This document shows, one piece after another, positions 40,087-51,684 of a stretch of 64,000 bases of DNA; position 1 is the first letter of the stretch, and each line of letters opens with the position of its first letter. Origin of the DNA: Nautilus pompilius. Its lineage: Eukaryota > Mollusca > Cephalopoda > Nautilida > Nautilidae. A program made the translations under genes and the position numbers. A model generated the notes under the pieces. It did not search any database. It was not told where the DNA came from and was given only the letters and a program-made list of their open reading frames with translations. The DNA is taken from contig JACATO010000690.1 of the NCBI GenBank assembly GCA_018389105.1, forward strand, positions 372,001 to 436,000, read 5' to 3'.

Positions 40087-41604
40087 CAGTGGCAGCAAAA
40101 ATTATAGACAGATATTTATAACTTTTGCTAAAATGACCAATAACAGAAGCATTTATATACCAGACAAAAGGTAGTTTATCAGTGTTTCAGTTGCTGCTTA
40201 AGCCTCTCTATAAATGCATACAAAAAAATTCTGATTCATAACAAAATAATTTTATCGTCATTTTATGGCAGTAACCGGATTTCATGATTCAATCTAGACG
40301 ATGTACATTTGCAAAATAAGGCACTTTCTTGACAACCAAATCATTAAATACATTCTAGTATTTGGTAGGATACCTGAAATTACTTATCACGGCATGGCAG
40401 CAAGAGGGCATTGAATTCATAAGCTTGCTGCAATAGTTGATCGTAATTTTACCCCATAATTCTGACATTTTCATGTAACTCGCTCAATATCACCGGCTTT
40501 GAAGCTCTAAAACCTCTACCTAGTGTATGTCACATGTCCTCTATTGGATTTAAGCCCGGAGACTGAGGAGGCCATTCGAGAAGAGGGTTTTTTTGTGGTT
40601 TTGGAACCAGTGCTTAATATTCACAATGTGAATAGGTGCATTGTCCTGGTGGAAGATCCAAGTCAGTGGCAAATTCTCATCAGCATATGTTTGAGAACAT
40701 TTCAAGATCTGCAAATAAATATCTACTGCTGTTGAAAGTTCCCTCGATTTTGAAAATTGAACCAATTCCCATATCCGGAAAAAAAAACAGCCGGAAATCA
40801 TGATGTTCCCTCCACCCCCTTGAATAGTCAGAAGAATACATTTCTGATCAAACTCTTTACCAATTCTACATCAGACACATTGCACATCATCAGAACCAAA
40901 CAAATTGAATTTAGATTCATCCAACCAGGCGACTTTGAAGCACATTTCTGAGGTCCAGTTGATGTGCTCCCGCACAAACTTGAGATGGCTCAAACGTCTT
41001 CTTCCTAGTGACCCCCCCCCCAATTTAGTCAAAACTCATACAGTCAGTTTTTGATGGTCTGCACACTATCTTTCCACTGCTGAATTTCCCTGTGGATGCA
41101 CCAGTCCAATCTTTAGGTAGTTTTTCCAGGCTTGCTGGAATGCGGATGATCCCTATACTGTCCAGTAGCTTGGTAGAGATGCCAGGCTTGTCTGCTGGCT
41201 GTTTCACCACTTCAGATTTCCTTGGAGATTCGGGAATAAGGAAATTTTGGCTTTCGAAGCTCAACAAGTAGTTGGAGAAAGACTGGACTTACCGATTCTA
41301 AGAAAATAATATTTAATTATATATTAGCCACACGTGATAAATACCAACAGGCCTATAAAATCCTACCACCGTATCAAATTATTTAACTATTCAAAATCTG
41401 CTTATAATTTTTGCCATTATAAAAAAATTATTTCTTTGTCGTTTTGTAAATAAAATCTTTTTCATGTAAATTCGTGCTAGAATTTGAAAAGCAACTGAGA
41501 CACTGATAAATTACCTTTCGTGTGCTGTTATTGATCATTTTAGCAAAAGTTATGGACATCTGGAAATTTTTATCCAAATTCTCTTATAATTTTTGCCACC
41601 ACTG
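40087..41604 (-). mobile_element. Tc1-like element with both terminal inverted repeats
   Basis: About 1.52 kb, flanked by TA on both sides (40085-40086 and 41605-41606). The left end begins cagtggcagcaaaaattata and the right end, reversed, begins cagtggtggcaaaaattata. A second matching block, taacttttgctaaaatga, lies inside each end. The right repeat is about 20 bases longer because of an indel between the two blocks. The transposase runs on the minus strand. Confidence 0.92.
40355..41290 (-). pseudogene. Tc1-like transposase pseudogene (DD34E type)
   Basis: Minus-strand fragments in the family order are visible. An N-terminal helix-turn-helix remnant lies at about 41267-41025 (SPRKSEVVKQPADKPGISTK...). 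Then come HINWTSE-like sequence and WLDESKFNLFGSDD with the first catalytic Asp near 40920, and NIMISGCFF. PLTWIFHQDNAPIH carries the second Asp near 40640. LEWPPQSPGLNPIED supplies the catalytic Glu near 40545, although the usual Asp of SPDLNP is Gly here. The C-terminus ends in a YPTKY-like tail near 40360. At least four frameshifts or stops break the frame, so it is inactive. Confidence 0.88.
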
Positions 41605-44600
41605 TAGTCACATTACTTTTCTGCAGCAGTGCCCAAACTTGATTCCAAGGCAACATGATAACCATGCATCTCCAAAATCTAGAATTTCAGCTTTTTCAGT
41701 TGGTTTCAAAACAGTTTTCTCTTTTTCTTACATGCTTAAGTTCTGCTCAAAACAAAATAGAATAATGCTGTATTGCAACAAAGATTATTAAAACAGTTTA
41801 AAAGAAATCCCTTTGGTTATGCTAATTGCCCAAAACCAGGATATCCAATTTATCATTTAGATTAGTGTTGAAGATGTTTTAATTAAAAGTTTTGGTTGTC
41901 TGGTTGTTGTTTTTTTTTTTTTACAAGATAATTTATATTTTTCAAGTGTGTAGTGATTTAACATAATACAAATAATAATTTGTATGATATTTCAGGGGTG
42001 CATCTGCAGCTTGAGTAATCTGAATTGACTGAGTTAACACAACTTATAAAACAACCGGTTCGCTTTTCCATACAAAGCGAAGAGTAGATCATCTAAGTAT
42101 TTATCATAACAGTAGTTTAATTGTACCAGGGGTGAGTAGAGGAACATTAACAAAACCCTAATTCTGCAATCTTTCCTCTTCACCGTTGTGAGGATTTGCC
42201 CCTAAAAAGGGGCTGTTTTTAGTGCAGTGGATGCTTGTTTCTGTTTTTTTCTTCTTCTATAATTGATATACAAGGGTTTAGCTGGTTTTCATTCTGTCCT
42301 GTTGTTTTTGTTTTTTTTACCAACATTTTATTTAGCTCACTTGCTGGGTTGTCTCCGTATACACATCTCACTAATTTAGTCAACGGGTGGAATCAGCAAA
42401 GATAAGCATCAGTTTTTGTTGTTTTTTTAGGAGCAATTTGTGCAACTAAAGATTTCTTTTCCACTAGGTGTGTAGCATGACATTCACTGCATCCACAAAA
42501 GACACCCATCAACCCAGCCAGGAAGGAGCTGACCTATCACTTCCAAACCACAGGGGTTGTCAGAATACCCCCCCCCTCCCTTCCCAAGTTCACTGTCAGC
42601 AGCTTTTAAAGCTCCCTGAATAACTGCAAATTAACTCCCTCACTGGGATTTTCTTGGAGAGCCACTGCTGGTGCAGCTGATTACATCCATAGGAAAATTA
42701 GCTCGCTTCAACAACGACAAGCAAGGGTTTGTTTTTTTTCCCCATTCTATAAGAGTCATTGGTAGGGTTCTAGGGTTCATACAGGACAGGCATATAGCAG
42801 CAATCTTATTCCATTAACTTGAGATGGTTGAATGTAGCTAAATTACAAGCCAGTGGTGTTTCCTCCCCTCCCAAAGGAAGGAGAAAAACAAACAGATGTT
42901 TGTTGCTGCTGCTGTTCCTTTTTTTTTTTTACTGAAAATTGTCATTTATACAATGTATGGAATGCACATTGAAACAGTTGGGGGGGTTAGAACTTGTTTA
43001 CCAAAAAGTGGTGATCTTTCTATCGCCTAAACAAACATGCCTGAGGATCACACGTGATTGACAGATTGCTAGATGAAATAACTATTTACAAAAACAAATG
43101 AAGGCTGTCTTGTCTTTTTTTTTTTAAATAATATTAAAAGAAAAGACAAACAGGTGCTAAGAGGTGATTTTGCTTCATTAATCGGCTAATTATACAATAA
43201 GCAATGGTTTCTTCAACAAACTATCACCAGTGCTCTGATTGGAACTTTTTGTACAAAAACATGGGTAGTACCATGATCCTCACTCACACCGGTTGGGGTC
43301 TTGGTATTCTTTGTGTGATGACTATACATCTATGTAAATGTAGAATGGATCTGTGTCCAAAAGGAAAAGTGGACTAAAGCATAGCAATAATACAGTGGTC
43401 TATCAATTCCAGTGTAAGAGAATGAGTAAAATGTTTTGAAACTGTTAGTAATAAGTCTACTTTTTTATATGTATAATAAGCATACAAGGAATAGATTAGA
43501 TTATACATACTAATTTAAAATTAAATGCCCAATACTTTGTTTTCTCAGCAGTTGGCTATCCTAGTCTTTTTCCTCCTAGTTCTTAAAATAAATATATTGC
43601 AATTACTTAAATTTTCATAAATTGCTTTTGCCTTGTTTGTTGTATTGAGTACTAGCATTGTTTCAGTATCCAGATGTAAGCAGTCCATAGGTTATCTGGA
43701 CAATCAGCTGTCCTCTCTCTCTTTCTTTTTCCTAGAAGTAGCCTGCCATCACTCTGCCAGATCCCACCTTTCAGTTTACCTAGTCTCAATTAGCCCACAA
43801 CAATAATGCACCAAGATCTAGCAGATACACATTTGAAAAAAAAAAGTGGAAAAAACATTTTATCTATTTGTGTATATCTAACAAAAAGAAAGTCAGATGA
43901 CCCCACCCCCAACCAGAACAAAATCAGTAACATGCCAATTAGCTTTATAATCTGAATCTAACTCCCACAACCATCAGCTAAACCTTTTTGCTAACAAAAA
44001 TCAAATTTGATTATAAGCATAAAAGTTTTACTTTTATATATTGTCAAGTCAGTATTTGGGACACAGAAGAGGCTTATTTGAATAGATATTTAAATTCATA
44101 AACAGAATCTTTGTATGTACCAATTGTTACATTGTTTTTTAAGTTAGGTAAAGGGACTTTAAAACAAACACCTGGCTTTTTTGTGCATGCTCAGCGGAGG
44201 AGAAGCAGAAAAAGGAGCACCTGGCTTCTTTTTTGTTATCTAGTTAATTTTTCTTTTATTGTGCATCATCAAAACATTAAAATAATATTTCTAGATAACA
44301 AGTGCCCCCGACAACACTAACTGCACAGGGCTATCGCTGACTATGGTTCAGCTTTCATTCAGTTTCAGTTCTTGAAACCTTGTATAAATTTGATTCTGCA
44401 CACAAGGAAATATTTAAACTTATGATAGACACGATTTTCCCTTGAAAAAACTTTGGAATTGTAAAACAAAGTTACTATGGAAACTGCTGGGATACAACAA
44501 TTGCACTTTCACCGATAAGTCCAGGGGTTTTGTGGAATGGCCTGGTGGTAAAATAAGAGGCAAGTTTTGTAGGGAAGTTGGTAAAAGACATTTCACAACA

Positions 44601-45793
44601 GACTGAAGGTTGTTAGTCTTTCTTTCTAGCAGCACAGTAAGATGATATGTAAGATAACTCAGAAGCAGAAAAGTTAACTATAGCATTTACTTTAATAGTT
44701 AACATAAAAGCAAACATTGCACATGTGCTGCCCAGGCATTACAAGATAACTAAAGATTTTCTTTGCTCTTATTTTTCCACAGATTCAGAATGATCATTTG
44801 ATATCTATTCTGAGAACAGCAGCTACTTTGTTGAAGCCATACAGATAATCAGCCAAATAAATGCGTGTATTCTACTCTCTACATATAAAGACTTGTCAGA
44901 TTGGTAAAGAAATGCTTTAATATCAAAAATCTGTGCTTTGCAAACATTTAACAAAAAAGATTTCCTAAGAGAATTCTCAACTTACTACTCAAGCAGGCTT
45001 TCTATTCTCCACTAGTTCAAAATATTTGTAAATCACAAGAATTAGTCATCTCTTCAGCAAAATTAAATGTTGGTGTTCAGTACATACCATTTTCATGTAA
45101 CACTCCAGTCAGTAATCATCAAGTGTGGATTAATCAATGTACCCATATAGGTAGTTGCCAAAATACAAATCTTAAGATCCTCCTTCCAGCTGAATCAGAT
45201 TTTAAATTTTATACTACAATACTCAACTTTTAGAATTTCTTTTACACAAATAATTGAGGCAATGATGATATTTGCCTTTTGTTTTATGAAAAAAACTTCT
45301 TAAACAGGTGTGAAATTACCACAGCCATATGAATTTAAGCAAATCCAATACACTTGGTCCCCATTGGGTAAGCATGAAAACAGCACCTAAACTCACGCCA
45401 GAGATTAGAGATCAGGCAGTAATAAATGACCAATGGAATCATTGGCCCCAATTCAATGGGGATATAAAACCAGCATTGCTGGTATAGGAAGGGCAAAAGT
45501 TTAAGAATGATAGCAGAAGAAACAAAATGATATTGAAAATAAATATTCTGGCATGAGGAATTACATTGACAGAAAAGCAATATCTTGTTCTTTTGACTGA
45601 CATATACATCAACATGAGCAGTAATAAATATTTTGCATGCACTTTTCTTACATTATGACAAAATTTCATGACGACAAACGTTTAAGAAAGAATCAAACAT
45701 GTTCAAAATTGTGTAAGAAAATCTTTTTTTGAGAGAGAGAGAGAGAGAGATTACATGCTGAAATGGCATATACCAGAGTCCACAAGACAAATA
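41605..45793. other. RXYLT1 intron, no gene seen
   Basis: AT-rich intron with C8-9 runs near 42570 and several poly-T runs. A perfect GA repeat lies at 45731-45750. I see no exon or named repeat. Confidence 0.6.
45731..45750. repeat. (GA)10 microsatellite
   Basis: Perfect GA dinucleotide array just outside the nested transposon cluster. Confidence 0.95.
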
Positions 45794-46339
45794 CACCAGT
45801 CAGTAAAAGTATTGGCCAAAGTCAACTAAATAATTTGAAACAACTGATCCAAATGTCTGGTCTTCATCTTACTACCATTGTCTATATCAGGGATTGGAAA
45901 AACATGGCCTGTGGGCCCACCAAGACTCCCAGCTATTAAGGAAACTAGCAGAATCTCTCTTCATTAAAGGTAATATAGTTGAATCCTTGTCTGTCATCAC
46001 CAATACTTTAAATGGTTATTTAAACATCTTTGGAGCAGCAGCACTTGGAGGACTATATAAGGCCATCAAAAGATGGTGGCAGCGTGAAAGAGTTTAAGAA
46101 AGAAATAAAAAAATTGTCGGCCATTATCCTGTTTGTCATTGCCTGTTATTATGTAAAAACTTAAGCAATGGAGTGTAATATGAGTGTGACATTACAGTAG
46201 AATTTCAAAGGTATGCAGAAGAATTAGGTAGCCCTGTTTTTGTGCAAATTATTTTATTATGTGACACAGCAGTGGAGGGGTAGAATTTTAAAATATAAAT
46301 TTTTCGAATAAAATAAAATTAGATGCCAAATATTTAACA

Positions 46340-48345
46340 GAGTGGACTGAAAATGCATTTTTGCTGATTTAGCAGGGAAAGCTGTGCACTTTACTTTGCA
46401 AAGGTGTAACAGTATTCAAAGAATAAAATTTAAGCTGGAATTGTGCGAGCAAACATGCATCAGAATTCGAGAACGTGTCTGTTGATGAAAGATGGTTGAT
46501 GGAATGCAAAAAAGAGCAAAGTTTTTTCACAAAATTATTTCCCACACAAGATGGAACTGCAAGAACAAGCCACGTGATTGTGAACAAAATTGCCCAAAAC
46601 AGTAAACCATTCTCTGAGGGAGAATTTATCAAAGAATGTTTGGTTGACTGTGCCCAGACAAGAAAAAGCAGTTCAAAAATTGCCTTGATAATGAAACAAT
46701 CTGTAGTGAGATGTGTAGAAGAAATCTTAAAGAGCCTGGACCAACAGTTAGAAAGTAAGGTAAATGATTTTTTTTCAGGCATCACTGAGGACTCGATGAG
46801 AGTTGTAACGTCAAAGACACCAGCCCAGTTGTTGATTTTCAACCACAGATTCTGAGCTCATATAAGAACTAGCATCAACAGTCAATGAAAAATACAACCA
46901 CTGGGAAAGATATTATGGAGGTGGAAGCCCTAATCTGACAGGAAAAAATGTGGGATTTTTGAAAAGAATACAAGACCAAGTGACAGAAACAAATCTAACA
47001 GAAAATCATTTTTCTACATTGCATTATAAGAGGTCCTCTGCAAAATTGTTCTGAAACTAAGCAATGTCATGGATACAGTTACAGAAATGATCAAATTTAT
47101 TAGAACTAGAGCATTAAACCACAGGCAAGGAGTGTGTGTCAAAGCTCAGGGGTGTTCTGTACCATACAAATGTTAGATGGCTTAGTGTGGGGTGGGATCT
47201 GAGAGCAGAGATTGATTTGTTTTTGAAAATGAAAGGCAAAACTGTGGATTTCCCTCAATTGAAGGATGTGATCTGGCTTTGATTTCACATTTGCAACTGG
47301 TGTCATTAGTCACTTGAACAAACTGAATTCAAAACTGCAAGGGAGAGAAAGGGTGTTTTGCTCGTGAAATGTATTGCTATGTCAAGTCCTTTACAATAAA
47401 GTTGCTCCTTTTACACTTTGCAACAGATTACAATATCTGACCAGAACCTGGAAAGATGCATGTTGTTACTGCTCACTTTGCATGCTGGGTGTTCTTGCAC
47501 TTTGAGGATTTTAGAATGATAGAAAATGACATGGCTTTGATCTCTCCTTTTCATATGATGTGAACAATGCTTCAAGTGACCTTCAACCAGAGTTTATTGA
47601 CTTTCAGTGTGATTCATTGCTAGCAGAGCAATTCAAATCAGTGCCTCTTCTGGCATTTTACACATACAGGTTGAGAATCCCTTATCCAAAATCCTTGGGG
47701 CTGAATGTGTTTCGGATTTTGGAATATAGATATACTGCCATAATTTAGTAGCTAACCCACTGGGGAGTGGGGTCTGGGGGCACAAGTTCATTTACAACAT
47801 TATAACTGCATATGGATACATATAGCCTAGAGGTAGTTTATGCAATATTTTTTAATCATTTTGTACATGAAACCATAAAAAGATGTACATTTAACCATCA
47901 GAAAGGTAAGCTATCACTACGGTAGGCCTACTGGTACCGTAGGGATATTTGCAGGCCTTTCTGACATTTTCAAAGTACATTCACACCATGTTACAAAAAA
48001 GCACAAAAAAGGCACCAAAACTACGGTGAGTAATTTGCGTATGTCAAGCGTGTCGGGACCTGCATGCTTCCCAGGAACCTGGAATTTTCAACTGAAGGCG
48101 CTACAAAATTATTTCAGATTTTTGGAGCTTTTTTTGGTTTTCAGAATTTCGGATAAGGGATTCTCTACCTGTATCTCAATAAGCAAAACTTTACAAAGAT
48201 CATGCCAAAAAGATGCTAGTACTGTTCAGATCAGCTTACATCTGCGAGCAGACATTTTGTGATGGAATTCAACAGATCTTTGATCAGTGATGACAACCGT
48301 GCAGCAGTGTGCTCTGCACTGCAACAGCAAAAATTACATCTGACT
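46340..48345 (+). pseudogene. hAT transposase pseudogene, GTF2IRD2/ZBED5-like
   Basis: Fragments in family order. A BED-finger-like remnant lies near 46350-46440 (EWTENAFLL, then CKGVTVFKE). The block at 46475-46855 contains KIAQNSKPFSEGEFIKECLV and TSKTPAQLLIF, the start of the RNase H-like domain in this family. GVLYHTNVRWLSVG then LRAEIDLFLKMKGK lie near 47150-47240. SSDLQPEFIDFQCDSLLAEQ then FKSVPLLAFY lie at 47566-47660. After the inserted MITE, KKMLVLFRSAYICEQTF (near 48215-48255) and MEFNRSLISDDNRAAVCSAL (from 48262) form the C-terminal hAT dimerisation region. In the catalytic stretch the expected LDESTD reads TEDS near 46785. Multiple stops and frameshifts make it inactive. Confidence 0.88.
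47667..48171. mobile_element. MER2-like non-autonomous MITE (pogo/Tigger type) inside the hAT
   Basis: 505 bp, flanked by TA on both sides (47665-47666 and 48172-48173). The termini are inverted repeats of about 22 bp sharing gagaatcccttatcc, followed by subterminal blocks rich in TTTCGGATTTT and its complement. There is no reading frame. Removing the element and one TA rejoins the hAT frame as ...LLAFYTYLNKQ. The ends, and an internal stretch around 47822-47915 (tagcctagaggtagttta and catgaaacc...accatcagaaagg), closely resemble what I recall of the mammalian MER2/Tigger family. That comparison is from memory. Confidence 0.88.
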
Positions 48346-49349
48346 TCTCTCATGTTAATGACCATCAGAGATTTTCCTCACTTCCTCACACTGAGCAATT
48401 TTTTTTTTACATATTCACAAGTGTTCACAAAATCGCTTGCTTTCTAAAAATGTGCACTCAATCCATTATTATTAAGTGTAATTGCTTTGTTGTGGAAAGA
48501 ACATAATGGAGTCTTTATACAATGGATGTTGAAGTAATTTAATCAATATAGCAAAAATGTGCAGTCATTGACTTAACAAAATTTGTGAAGTGGCCTACAT
48601 GCAAAAACTGTTGCCCACCCCTGGTCTTTATTGTTCCACAGATTCTCTATTGGATTCAAATCATGGCTTTGAGTCAGCCACTTTAGAACTGGAATTTTGG
48701 GATCTCTGAGATACTGCTTGATGGTGGTGGCAAAGTGTTTTGAATTATTATGCTGGAAAATCCAGTTGAGAGTGAGGCTCATTGCTCCTGGATACCATGA
48801 ATAAGGCTTTTCTTTTTTTCTTTGGAGGAGGACAGCTCCAAACCGTAATGGACCTTGGTTTTGTGTACTTTGGATGGAATGCTTCCCCACATTTTTGCCA
48901 AACATGTCTGATTATCTAATCCAAATCTCTGGAGTTGTGATTCATCAGACAGAGCTCTTCAGCCCACATTTCTGAGGTTCAGTGGAGATGGTCCTTGGCA
49001 AACTGAAGTTGATCCCCCCACCTTGATCTTTCCTAGCAACAGGCCTCATCAATTTGAAATCACAAAGCAGTATTTGGACAGGTCTCACAGAAAAAGAGGT
49101 CCTCCATATCTCAAAGTATCAACAGATGCCTTGTGTCAATCCATTTTGGACAGACAGTTGATTTTTTTCATCAGTCAGAACAACAGTTTTTTTGGGAGGG
49201 TCGCTAAATCTATGCATTCATTGTGTTTGTAAAGCTTCCAGGCTATAAGATGCTGTTTTATGTTGGATTTAAAAGCTGGCTTTTTTTTTTACCCACTCTA
49301 GAATATTCATTAACTCAATATTTTGTTGGCTGTCCAAAAAAAAAAATTG

Positions 49350-51378
49350 TAGACTATGACCAGAGATGGCTGTCAAATTCCGTAGGGATCCCACAGATTC
49401 CAAGAATTATGAAGAGTTTCATAAGACATCCAGTAATAGCTAAATTTGAATATATTTTTTTAATAATAATAATGTTAACCTTAAAACTTTACTTTTTTTT
49501 CTAATAAACTTTTAATTGCATTCATTGTCCTACTGTAAATCTTATCACACCTGACACTATCTATCAATGTTTTTCCCTAAGGTGTTTTAAATTCATTACA
49601 TTATACAAATCATTTATTGACAAAAAATGGTAATACTCGTTAGTTTAAGTAAAGAATTTTCATTTCCCCTAATGGTTTTATAATTAGATTTTTCAAAGCT
49701 TTCCAATATTTGTTAAAAACATTCCTTTGCTTCGCTTCCAATTTATTGGAGCTCCAAGTGCCCCCCCCCTTCCAAGTCATTTGTCTTTTAGTGACACATC
49801 CGCCTGTCTGTCTCATCCATTGACCAAGTACTATCTTGATGAAACAAAGTTAAGAAAGAAATTCTAATTTTTAAAGGTACAATTTATTAGCTTTCAATCA
49901 CCTAATATGCCTTTCTTGGTAAAATAAGTTGGGTACATTTGGTTTTAAAAGATGGGAGAAGTGCTTTTTCAAGGGTTTGAGATTTACGTTTTTATGAAAC
50001 TAAAATCCTACTACAACCGTTTTTAAAGATAAAGTCAGTGTATTGAAAGGTTGATAGGAACAAAAAGAAACGTTGCATGGTAATTGATCAGCCAAGATCA
50101 AATGCTAATTGACTACAACTAGAAATATACAAACATGACTTTTAGTCAGTAAATCTTATAACAAATCAGATGAAAAAAAAAAAGAATTACTTAATTCTTC
50201 TGCTACTGGTAATATTTCCATGATCACCACCATTAGCACAGGTAAATTCTTCAACAGCTCAGTAGCTGACATAACTTGATGTCTATACAATTACAAATTT
50301 GGTTAATATTTTTGCACTACTAAATTTAAATGCTTGTTTTTCAGTTTTGATGATACCCATTTCATGCTTCCTTCGTATATCACATACCATCTAACAGAAC
50401 TACATTAAAGATTTTGTAATCAGTGGGCAGTTAGAAGCCTGGAGATGTTCTGTTATTAAGGGATCTCGCTTACCTTCACATATTTTAACTTCCCTGTGGT
50501 ACCTCAGTTACTAAAATGAGCTGTTTGACATTTAGACTTTAATTGTTTGTATGCAATTATGAAATCATTGTGAAGCATGGGACTCTCTTTAAATCTTCCT
50601 GGAAAAGAAGTATTCTCAGCAGTCATTCTATCTTTAGATTGATAAAAAAGATTTCTTTAAAAAAAAAATCTCTCTCGTTAAAAGAAACCACCAAAGAATC
50701 TTAAGTATATAGCTGGGAGAGTCCATAGTAATACAAATTATTTACAATCATTACAGAGAGAGGGGTGTCAGGACAACAGTTCAGGGCTCACTCATCCACT
50801 TACAGTGGGAAATGTTTGCTCTTTTCAGTGCAGTTTATTCCACTGCTCTTTCAGGGATAACTGTAAAAATGAGGGTAGTGGACATGCGCACACATTAAAA
50901 ATATAACAGTACTGAAATAAGATGACAACAGGTAATAAATTCTGCAAATATCGCTGCATGGCGCTTTACAATCTGCTCATTAGTGGTTTAATCACTAGTT
51001 TTCTAAATCGGATTCGTATGATTTAAGCACCTCCAATTAATATCATTTTCCTTTCTGCCTAAAATCTGAATGCAATTTTAATGAAAGGTTAAGCCATTTT
51101 CACCATGAAGATTTGTGCAGAATTATACAAGGTAATGAGTTCAAATGTTTGTGTGGGATGGGAATCGTCAAAATTTATTTCACTGGCCATGTGATTTTCG
51201 AAGTGTTAATTTATTTGGTTTATAGTAGTATAGGTATATTCAGCATATTGGAATATTCACAAAACTATAGTATTTTTAATTCATTTACCTATTATTCTTT
51301 ATTGAGATAAGTGGTTTAGTTTTATTTTTTTAACCCAGCAGAATGTACTTTTAAAGCTGAGTTTTATTTTGTTGGCAG
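49350..51378 (+). other. End of the long RXYLT1 intron
   Basis: AT-rich intron with no recognised repeat. It ends in a T-rich stretch and TTGGCAG immediately before the exon at 51379. Confidence 0.65.
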
Positions 51379-51684
51379 ATTTCGAACTGGACCAGGCGTA
51401 ATACCCAGCAAGATACCAAAAAATACTGAAAACTTGATTCTGGTCTTGAATGGCCGTGAGGCCTCAAAAATAGACTTTGCAAAGTTGTGGTTGGACTTCC
51501 TTCCGATGCTCACTCGGCTGAAGCAGGTTGGTGTGCTACTACTGGGCAGCGAGCATTGTAACAATGAGTGGATCAAGCCATACATGAGCATGAGAGGAGG
51601 ACCAGTCAAGTTCGTTTTTGTCGTCTATGACAGCATGGATATTGATAATCACAACTTCTATCAGTGGCCTTTAGGTGTGGCAAC
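51379..51684 (+). CDS. RXYLT1: RXYLT1 internal exon (FRTGPGVIP...PLGVAT exon)
   Basis: A 306 bp exon with acceptor TTGGCAG ending at 51378 and donor GTAAGT from 51685. The first base completes a Lys codon begun in the exon ending at 20202. The frame then reads FRTGPGVIPSKIP, LILVLNGREASKI, GVLLLGSEHCNNEWIKPYM, FVVYDSMDI and YQWPLGVA, ending two bases into a Thr codon (phase 2). Each block has a direct counterpart, in order, in human RXYLT1: the TGP-VIP, LILNGRE, VVLLGNEHCDNEWI, YDS and FQWPLGVAT segments of the lumenal catalytic region. It keeps the conserved Cys of the EHC-NEW motif. This is the best-supported gene in the window. The following exon (human VATYR...) was not found in the remaining 12.3 kb. 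Confidence 0.96.

Larger units (their letters stand above)
45888..48623 (+). mobile_element. hAT element (GTF2IRD2/Charlie8-like)
   Basis: About 2.74 kb. The left end begins cagggattggaaaaacatgg and the right end, reversed, begins caggggtgggcaacagtttt, the standard hAT-type CAGGGGTGGGCAA terminus. It is flanked by 8 bp target duplications gtctatat (45880-45887) and gtctttat (48624-48631) differing at one base. The insertion lies within a Tc1-like transposase gene, and the hAT is itself interrupted by a MITE at 47667-48171. Confidence 0.93.
45794..49230 (-). pseudogene. Tc1-like transposase pseudogene, interrupted
   Basis: On the minus strand from about 49230, fragments include LTDEKNQLSVQNGLTQ and RYGGPLFL-like N-terminal sequence. 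These are followed by HLHxTSEMWAEELCLMNHNS, corresponding to the first catalytic region. Then LTLNWIFQHNNSKHFATTIK has Asn where the second catalytic Asp is expected (QHNNSKH for QQDNDPKH). KIPVLKWLTQSHDLNPIENL and W bear the catalytic Glu. The hAT element interrupts just after this at 48623/48624, and the remaining C-terminal codons lie at about 45887-45800. It is inactive through substitution, frameshift and insertion. Confidence 0.85.
45794..49349 (-). mobile_element. Tc1-like element split by a hAT insertion
   Basis: The left arm (about 45794-45887) begins after TA with cagtcagtaaaagtattggc, a typical Tc1-like end. The right arm (48624 to about 49349) carries the transposase on the minus strand. 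Joining the arms across the hAT element and keeping one copy of its 8 bp duplication restores a continuous reading through the post-catalytic region. The right terminus is uncertain: a weak inverted match to the left subterminal sequence is seen near 49315-49335, and no clean terminal repeat was found. Confidence 0.72.

Noticed and set aside
45335..45669. Minus-strand hydrophobic frames resembling a membrane protein
   Set aside because: The hydrophobicity comes from T/A-rich composition. There is no conserved motif and no paired splice sites.
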